Shown here: positions 5,675 to 9,924 of the stretch, piece by piece | Layout of the letters: each line of letters begins with the position of its first letter | Numbering within the stretch: the first letter of the stretch is position 1 | DNA from: Nitrospiraceae bacterium | GTDB taxonomy: Bacteria > Nitrospirota > Nitrospiria > Nitrospirales > Nitrospiraceae | Assembly (NCBI GenBank): GCA_011391455.1 | Contig: JAABQN010000061.1 | Location: forward strand, 1 to 9,924 | Direction: 5' to 3' | DNA: 9,924 bases | The notes under the pieces: generated by a model | Told to the model about the DNA's origin: nothing | The model's database searches: none | What the model saw: the letters and a program-made list of their open reading frames with translations, nothing else | Position numbers and translations under genes: made by a program

Positions 5675-6760
5675 ATGAAGCGATTGCCAGATGCTCTGAT
5701 TGCCTTGCTGGTTCTCCTGCTCGTGCAATCAGGCTGCAGTGCCTCAGTTCTGCAACTACGTGACCAGCTGGATCTCCATCGCGGAGGGTTCCGCCAGAAG
5801 TTGGCCGACAAGAAAGAACTCGCGGCGAAATTCCTGGCCTGTACCAGGCAGGCCCACGACGAACCGCTGGGTGAACGGCGCGATGGCCGCATCTCGCTCG
5901 ATCCTCTGTTCCCGCAGTCCCTTGAGGGTCAAGCCACCAGCGTCCGTCCCCTGACGGCCGTCATCGATAAGATTCTCCTGCGGCATCACGACAAGGGAGC
6001 CTCCCTCTCTATCCTCGCTCATGTTCTCGATGACGTGACCAGCGATGCGAACGCCCGCATCGATGTGGACAAACTCAAACAGGTCATCGAAGTAGCCAAA
6101 CAATGGCATGGGCATCTCAGCCTGGATGAAGATCAACTCGATCAGGACTCATCTCGCTTCGCTCGGTTGCTGCGGGCCTACAACAAAGCCTATTTTGGCG
6201 ATCTCAGTTTTACGGCAAGATCGGACTATGCGGGAGCCGGCCTTCGCGGGGTGGTGAAAATCACCTCGAAGGGATTCGTCGATCGAAGCGGCAACGCCTT
6301 GCTGTATTCAGGGATCTCGGCAGACACTGAGGCGCGCCCTGCCGGTTCAGTTCGCATGTCGGCCGCCACGATCGACTCTCAACGTGTCAGCGCCGATCTG
6401 ACGCGCATTTTCCTGGAGGCCTTCTTCGACGCGGCCTATCGAGTCCCGGCCGTATATGGTGCAACGGCATTACGAGTGGGACCGGACTTCCAGGAGTCGC
6501 CTTACCCTGAATTCGATGCCAATCATCCCATGATTTCACTGGAGGCCTTGGCGAGAGTGACTCGTGACGCTTTGCGCGCCGAAGCCGTTGTGACATCGCT
6601 CGTGGGGAAAGCGGTGCGTGGCGGAAGTGTCTTCAGTACCCAGAACGAGACGCTTGCGGCCGCGCTCGAAACAGCCGCAGGGGTCATCGCAAAGAAGCTC
6701 GTTGAGCACGAAGGGTTCTGCTATTTCCAAGTGACTGAGGGGAAGTCAGGAGCAGGCTGA
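5675..6760 (+). CDS. Putative lipoprotein of unknown function (361 aa)
   Basis: The N-terminus MKRLPDALIALLVLLLVQSGC has a short basic start, a hydrophobic core (residues 7-17) and a cysteine at 21 followed by Ser-Ala, typical of a lipoprotein signal. The -3 residue is Gln18 rather than the usual Leu, so lipidation is likely but not certain. AGAGG lies five bases before the ATG. The mature part of about 340 residues begins with a charged helical stretch and has alternating Leu-rich helices through about residue 165. A more beta-like middle follows (about 175-230, around SDYAGAGLRGVVKITSKGFVDRS), with Ala-rich helices toward the end. I recognise no enzymatic motif or named family; a cell-envelope location is the main inference. 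The ORF ends inside the CAGGCTGAAG repeat and converges with the ATPase gene, 81 bases apart. Confidence 0.82.
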   Translation: MKRLPDALIALLVLLLVQSGCSASVLQLRDQLDLHRGGFRQKLADKKELAAKFLACTRQAHDEPLGERRDGRISLDPLFPQSLEGQATSVRPLTAVIDKILLRHHDKGASLSILAHVLDDVTSDANARIDVDKLKQVIEVAKQWHGHLSLDEDQLDQDSSRFARLLRAYNKAYFGDLSFTARSDYAGAGLRGVVKITSKGFVDRSGNALLYSGISADTEARPAGSVRMSAATIDSQRVSADLTRIFLEAFFDAAYRVPAVYGATALRVGPDFQESPYPEFDANHPMISLEALARVTRDALRAEAVVTSLVGKAVRGGSVFSTQNETLAAALETAAGVIAKKLVEHEGFCYFQVTEGKSGAG

Positions 6761-6820
6761 AGCTGGGAAAGCCTGAAGGTCCGAACACTTCAGCCTTCAG
6801 CCTGCACCCCTTCAGCCTTG
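6752..6820. terminator. Bidirectional hairpin between convergent genes
   Basis: GCAGGCTGAAG (6752-6762) pairs perfectly with CTTCAGCCTGC (6795-6805). Inside it CTGAAG (6773-6778) pairs with CTTCAG (6788-6793), and a third TTCAGCCTT follows at 6811-6819. The lipoprotein stop codon (6758-6760) is part of the left arm. It lies between convergent genes and would serve both as a transcript end, although neither side has a T tract. Confidence 0.5.
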
Positions 6821-6841
6821 CAACCGCCTCACCTGTCCCGC

Positions 6842-9355
6842 TCACCAGGCTGGTGTCGTTGCTCCGCCTGAATCGCGCCAGTGAGGCGTCCAGGCAAGGG
6901 CGACGAGTTTTACGGCGATGTTGGCTTTGGTAGGTTTGAGAGAGACAGTTTCAAGTTTCTCGTTGAGGGGATCGGTCGCGGCAGCGAGCGCATCGGTCTC
7001 GGTCTTAAACTGAGTTTCGAGGTCGGCCAGTTGTTGCTGCAATGCCGAGACGTTTTCTTCGGCCTGCCCGACATCCTTCGATTCCTTGATCGCGCGTCCG
7101 GCTCCGCGAATCGCTGTTGTCGCCCGGCCGATATTTGACGCGCTTATTGTTTTCCGTCCAAGGAATGCGCCCAGGATCGAAGCGCCAACCGAAATGGCCG
7201 CCTGCATTTGACTCGACCGAGACTCTGCTTGCTGCCGTTCGACCATTTGCCCGGCACGCCTGATCCGATCTTGGATGGCAGCAATCTTCGGTGCGTACTT
7301 TTGGCGCAGGCTGTCCGATTGTTTGTCTCGTGCTTCACGACCGGATTGTTGTAGTCGCACACGGAAATCACGCTCGGACTCGCCGGGCTTCGAGACTTCT
7401 TTCGTGCTGGGGCTCTTGAAGAGATCAACTTTCTGATTTCTGAACAGCCAACCGGAAAAGTCCTTGCTCCAAGTCTCATAGCTTTTCGCTTTGCTTGCCG
7501 CGCCGGGAGCTGCGCCAAACTGTGCATCATCTGAGGGTGTTGATTCCAAGTCGGCCAGGGCCAAGCCCGCTTCCATGGCACGATCCCAGTCAACCGCTAC
7601 CGCACCGTCCGAGATCGGCGCAAGCACAGTCACATCCTGCGTGACATCCACTCCGGCCTTGCTGTCCGATACCCGCACCTGCGAGGCGCCGAGCAACATT
7701 GGCTGGTAGATCAAGGCGCTGCCGCTCGGCTGGCTTCCTCGGACAGGGATAAAATGCTGTGGCACATCGGGCGCCAACATTGGACGTTGGTTCAGGGGTA
7801 GCGGGGTAGTGGGGTAGCGGGATAGCATGCCCTTCGGCTGCTGATACCCCTCGATCCCTTTACCCCCATACCCCGAGAGCTTCACTGGCTCCATCAGCGA
7901 CTTGATCTGGGTCCGCGTGAGTGGACCACGCAGGTAAGACAGCGTCCATCTTGTCTGAAAAATTTCCGGCGCATCTTCGTGAACATTATTCATGAGAAAG
8001 ACGCGATTGCCGAGTCCGGCGAGAAGCTGTTCCATCCCCTGTTTATCGAACTTCTTTCCAGAGCTTGCCGAAGCACCTTCCAGTCCTTCCAACACGCGCG
8101 CCTTGTCTCGTTCGGTTTGCAGCCGTCCGATGAACCAGGTGCCGGTATTCGCCAAGCCTTTGTAGTCCAGATCGACGGGATTTTGTGTCGCCAACACGAC
8201 ACCCAGACCGAACGCGCGGGCCTGCTTCAGCAATGTGAGCAAAGGTTGCTTCGAAGGCGGATTGGCCACTGGCGGGAAATAGCCGAAGATTTCATCCATA
8301 TAGAGGATGGCGCGGAGGCTGGTCGTGCCGGACTGAGTCCGGACCCAGCCGAGCGTCTGGCTCAGCAGCAAGGTGACAAAGAACATGCGCTCCGCATCGT
8401 TGAGATGGGCGATCGAGAAAATGGCGAGCCGCGGCTTGCCCCCTGGCGAATGGAGCATCTGGCCGACATCGAGCGCTTCCCCTTCTAACCAGGTGGAAAA
8501 TCCCGGCGCAGCCAATAGGTTATTCAACTGCATGGCGAGTGCAAAGCGTTCCTTCGAGGGATAGAACGAGTCCAGATCCAACACGCCGATCTTGGCAACC
8601 GGAGGTGTCTGGATCTGCTGAATCAATGTGGCCAGATCCAGATCCTGCCCGGATTTCCATGTGTGGTCGAGAATCGTCGATAAGAGAATGTGTTCGCGAC
8701 TCTTGATGGGATCGGCCTCGACGCCGACGAGACCCAACAGACTCGTTACCGTCGTGCTGATCCTCTCGCGCAGCATCTCGGCATCGTCCAGAGTTTCCTG
8801 CGATGGCGCTGCGAACGATTTCAGGATGGAGACGGGAATGCCTGCGTTGCTGCCAGGGGTATAGACGACGACATCGGCCGCATCCCGGAGCTTCTGAATC
8901 CGCTCGCCGCTCTGGCCCCAATCCCCCAAGCCCTTCTTCCACATTTCGGCTTGCTGGGTCGCATAATCCGTCGGCGAGAGCCCTTTCTTGCGCGCATCAT
9001 CCTCATTCACCCACGGCGCAAAATCTTCCCCCCGCAGCTGCGGAAAGTTCAGCATCAGATTGGCCAGATCCCCCTTCGGATCAATGATCAGTGCAGGAAT
9101 CCCATCGATCGCCGCTTCTTCGAGGAGTCCGATACAGAGGCCGGTCTTCCCGCTCCCCGTCATCCCGACGCAGACAGCATGGGTGACCAGATCTTTCGAG
9201 TCATACAACAACCAGCCAGGCTTCGCTTGCTTGGTCGCGAGATCGTAGGGCCGACCCAGATAGAACACACCGAGCTTCTCAAAGTCCTCTGTCGAACCTC
9301 CACCAGTGGCCGTTGCTTCCTTCGCCGCTGCTGACTCTTTTTTCTTCGTAGCCAT
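6842..9355 (-). CDS. HerA/FtsK-like P-loop ATPase with coiled-coil tail (837 aa)
   Basis: Walker A is GMTGSGKT (residues 64-71), followed by LIIDPKGDL (89-97), a conserved block of HerA/VirB4/FtsK-superfamily motors. Walker B is AILYMDE (349-355, Asp354-Glu355), the sensor is ATQNP (389-393, Gln391), and candidate arginine fingers occur in FIGRLQTERDK (Arg411, Arg416). This places the motor domain at about 25-480. A Pro-rich linker (about 505-545) follows. After it comes a region of unknown fold, then basic and coiled-coil segments (650-720 and 755-800) interrupted by a Gly/Ala-rich hydrophobic patch, SVGASILGAFLGRK (722-735). Such ATPases usually form hexamers that translocate DNA or protein. 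The target here is unknown, and no nurA or secretion gene is adjacent. GGGAG lies 9 bases before the ATG. The product name is secure only at superfamily level. Confidence 0.9.
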   Translation of the reverse strand: MATKKKESAAAKEATATGGGSTEDFEKLGVFYLGRPYDLATKQAKPGWLLYDSKDLVTHAVCVGMTGSGKTGLCIGLLEEAAIDGIPALIIDPKGDLANLMLNFPQLRGEDFAPWVNEDDARKKGLSPTDYATQQAEMWKKGLGDWGQSGERIQKLRDAADVVVYTPGSNAGIPVSILKSFAAPSQETLDDAEMLRERISTTVTSLLGLVGVEADPIKSREHILLSTILDHTWKSGQDLDLATLIQQIQTPPVAKIGVLDLDSFYPSKERFALAMQLNNLLAAPGFSTWLEGEALDVGQMLHSPGGKPRLAIFSIAHLNDAERMFFVTLLLSQTLGWVRTQSGTTSLRAILYMDEIFGYFPPVANPPSKQPLLTLLKQARAFGLGVVLATQNPVDLDYKGLANTGTWFIGRLQTERDKARVLEGLEGASASSGKKFDKQGMEQLLAGLGNRVFLMNNVHEDAPEIFQTRWTLSYLRGPLTRTQIKSLMEPVKLSGYGGKGIEGYQQPKGMLSRYPTTPLPLNQRPMLAPDVPQHFIPVRGSQPSGSALIYQPMLLGASQVRVSDSKAGVDVTQDVTVLAPISDGAVAVDWDRAMEAGLALADLESTPSDDAQFGAAPGAASKAKSYETWSKDFSGWLFRNQKVDLFKSPSTKEVSKPGESERDFRVRLQQSGREARDKQSDSLRQKYAPKIAAIQDRIRRAGQMVERQQAESRSSQMQAAISVGASILGAFLGRKTISASNIGRATTAIRGAGRAIKESKDVGQAEENVSALQQQLADLETQFKTETDALAAATDPLNEKLETVSLKPTKANIAVKLVALAWTPHWRDSGGATTPAW
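7795..7826 (+). repeat. Four tandem 8-bp units (GGGGTAGC) inside the ATPase gene
   Basis: The units read GGGGTAGC, GGGGTAGT, GGGGTAGC and GGGATAGC on the plus strand, which is the template strand of the ATPase gene. Four G runs with 4-base loops make a G-quadruplex-type motif. They encode residues 510-521 of the linker. Because the unit is 8 bp, gain or loss of one copy would shift the reading frame. Confidence 0.7.
7847..7874 (-). other. G-quadruplex-type motif on the ATPase coding strand
   Basis: The plus strand shows C runs at 7847-7850, 7856-7858, 7863-7867 and 7871-7874. On the minus strand, and so in the mRNA, these read as four G runs of 3-5 bases separated by loops of 3, 4 and 5. They encode the Gly-rich GYGGKGIEGY stretch (residues 495-504). 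Confidence 0.5.
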
Positions 9356-9395
9356 GGATTAGCACTCCCTAAAGATGAGAGACACAGCCCGCGCT

Positions 9396-9424
9396 AGGGT
9401 AAACATTTTCTGGATTGTTTTCAA
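9396..9424 (-). promoter_or_regulatory. Predicted promoter of the ATPase gene
   Basis: On the minus strand TTGAAA (9424-9419, 5 of 6 of the -35 consensus) is followed after 17 bases by TACCCT (9401-9396, 3 of 6 of the -10). Transcription would start near 9389, giving a leader of about 34 bases that contains the GGGAG ribosome binding site. The -10 match is weak. Confidence 0.4.
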
Positions 9425-9491
9425 TCGAGCACCGGTGAATGTACGGATAATGGCCATTGGCGCTGTCAGCCACTCTCGCCCATTTCTTCTT

Positions 9492-9688
9492 GCGGGGTGG
9501 AAGGGCGGATCTTTCGGGAGTCGGCATAGCGGGCACAGGAAGATGACAGCCAAGAGAATGCCGCTGTGCGACGGCTTGCGACTCTTGGTCGCGCTTTAGA
9601 GTCGCACGCGGCCAACTGTAAAGAGCCAGATGCATACTTTATCCATCGCATTTTGGCGACTTCCGAAAGATCCGCCCTTCCACCCCGC
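9492..9688. repeat. 197-bp element with 32-bp near-perfect inverted ends
   Basis: The arm at 9492-9523 and the reverse complement of 9657-9688 agree at 31 of 32 positions; the arms begin GCGGGGTGG and end near CTTTCGG and GTCG. The 133-base interior encodes nothing credible and carries its own hairpin (9577-9606). The size and long inverted ends suit a MITE-like non-autonomous element or a structured RNA. No target-site duplication is evident beside the outer ends. Confidence 0.65.
9577..9606. repeat. Perfect 9-bp hairpin in the element interior
   Basis: TGCGACTCT (9577-9585) pairs exactly with AGAGTCGCA (9598-9606) around a 12-base loop. GCCGC about 16 bases upstream and GCGGC just downstream could extend the fold imperfectly. 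Confidence 0.5.
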
Positions 9689-9799
9689 TCACACCCCTGC
9701 CTCCTTCAGCATCTGTCCTGTATACGACGGCTTCGACAAGCCGATTGAGCATGTAGCCCGTCATTCGCCTGTCACCGTGCCCGAATCCCGGGAGTCTAG

Positions 9800-9921
9800 C
9801 TGGCTGTTCAGAAAGGCCGTCCAGCAAGGCCGCAGCGAGCGAAGAGGCGAGGCGTACGCTTCGGTACGTTGAGCCTCTGAGCGATGCGAGAACGCCGCTG
9901 GCGGACTTTTTCAGCATCCTG
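9800..9921. repeat. Dispersed Nitrospira-type intergenic repeat, copy 2 (inverted)
   Basis: Read on the minus strand this matches copy 1 at 4662-4785 over its whole length, with the same central loop region (CGTAC-CGAAGC-GTACG here, two bases shorter) and identical flanking blocks. It is in opposite orientation to copy 1. It may run past the window end. Open frames crossing it on either strand are artefacts. Confidence 0.75.
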
Positions 9922-9924
9922 CTA

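Larger units (their letters stand above)
9356..9924. other. Gene-free region upstream of the ATPase gene
   Basis: This 569-base stretch contains the ATPase promoter, the 197-bp inverted-repeat element and copy 2 of the dispersed repeat. Between 9689 and 9799 I see nothing definable. Short open frames here lack ribosome binding sites and family resemblance. Confidence 0.6.

Noticed and set aside
5590..5892. Minus-strand frame ending in CLVCLVYSVCLVCLVE
   Set aside because: The Cys-Leu-Val run is a translation of the GACAGACC-like low-complexity repeat in the hairpin at 5555-5653; the rest is antisense to the lipoprotein signal region.
8690..9334. Plus-strand open frame of 214 codons
   Set aside because: It is antisense to the ATPase motor domain, which carries intact Walker motifs. 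It has no ribosome binding site and no recognisable motif.
9639..9917. Minus-strand frame of 92 codons
   Set aside because: Its first half is repeat copy 2. The remainder has no recognisable domain and it crosses the arm of the 197-bp element.

Overview
The window looks like a chromosomal segment of a Nitrospira-type bacterium (phylum Nitrospirota). This is inferred from the moderately high GC content, the Shine-Dalgarno-led compact genes, and above all a dispersed intergenic repeat of about 122 bp. That repeat is present twice (4662-4785 and, inverted, 9800-9921) and I recognise it from Nitrospira genomes. No rRNA, tRNA, CRISPR array, transposase or phage gene is visible.

Left part (minus strand, read right to left from about 4225 to 223). 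Three genes read as the oxidative part of a lysine degradation route: a Rossmann dehydrogenase of the lysine 6-dehydrogenase/saccharopine dehydrogenase family (4205-3117), an antiquitin-type (ALDH7) aminoadipate-semialdehyde dehydrogenase that starts in a 4-base ATGA overlap with it (3120-1591), and a short VOC-fold protein resembling the DUF1338/2-oxoadipate dioxygenase family (1505-909). Together they would convert lysine to aminoadipate semialdehyde and then 2-aminoadipate. After transamination by an enzyme not in this window, they would convert 2-oxoadipate to 2-hydroxyglutarate. A coiled-coil protein of unknown role (858-223) follows in the same direction. A good -10 element lies just upstream of the first gene. 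Downstream of the last gene is a palindrome-rich element with two 46-bp repeats.

Middle part (plus strand). A very small HExxH metallopeptidase-like protein (4413-4661) ends one base before the dispersed repeat. It is followed by a YqhA/UPF0114 family membrane protein (4981-5544) whose promoter suggests a leaderless mRNA, and by a large putative lipoprotein of unknown function (5675-6760). Nested inverted repeats sharing the sequence CAGGCTGAAG lie after both of the last two genes.

Right part (minus strand). One large HerA/FtsK-like ATPase with a coiled-coil tail (9355-6842) converges on the lipoprotein gene. Its linker is encoded by an 8-bp tandem repeat and two opposite-strand G-quadruplex-type motifs. 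The last 569 bases carry no credible gene. They hold the ATPase promoter, a 197-bp element with 32-bp near-perfect inverted ends, and the second copy of the dispersed repeat.
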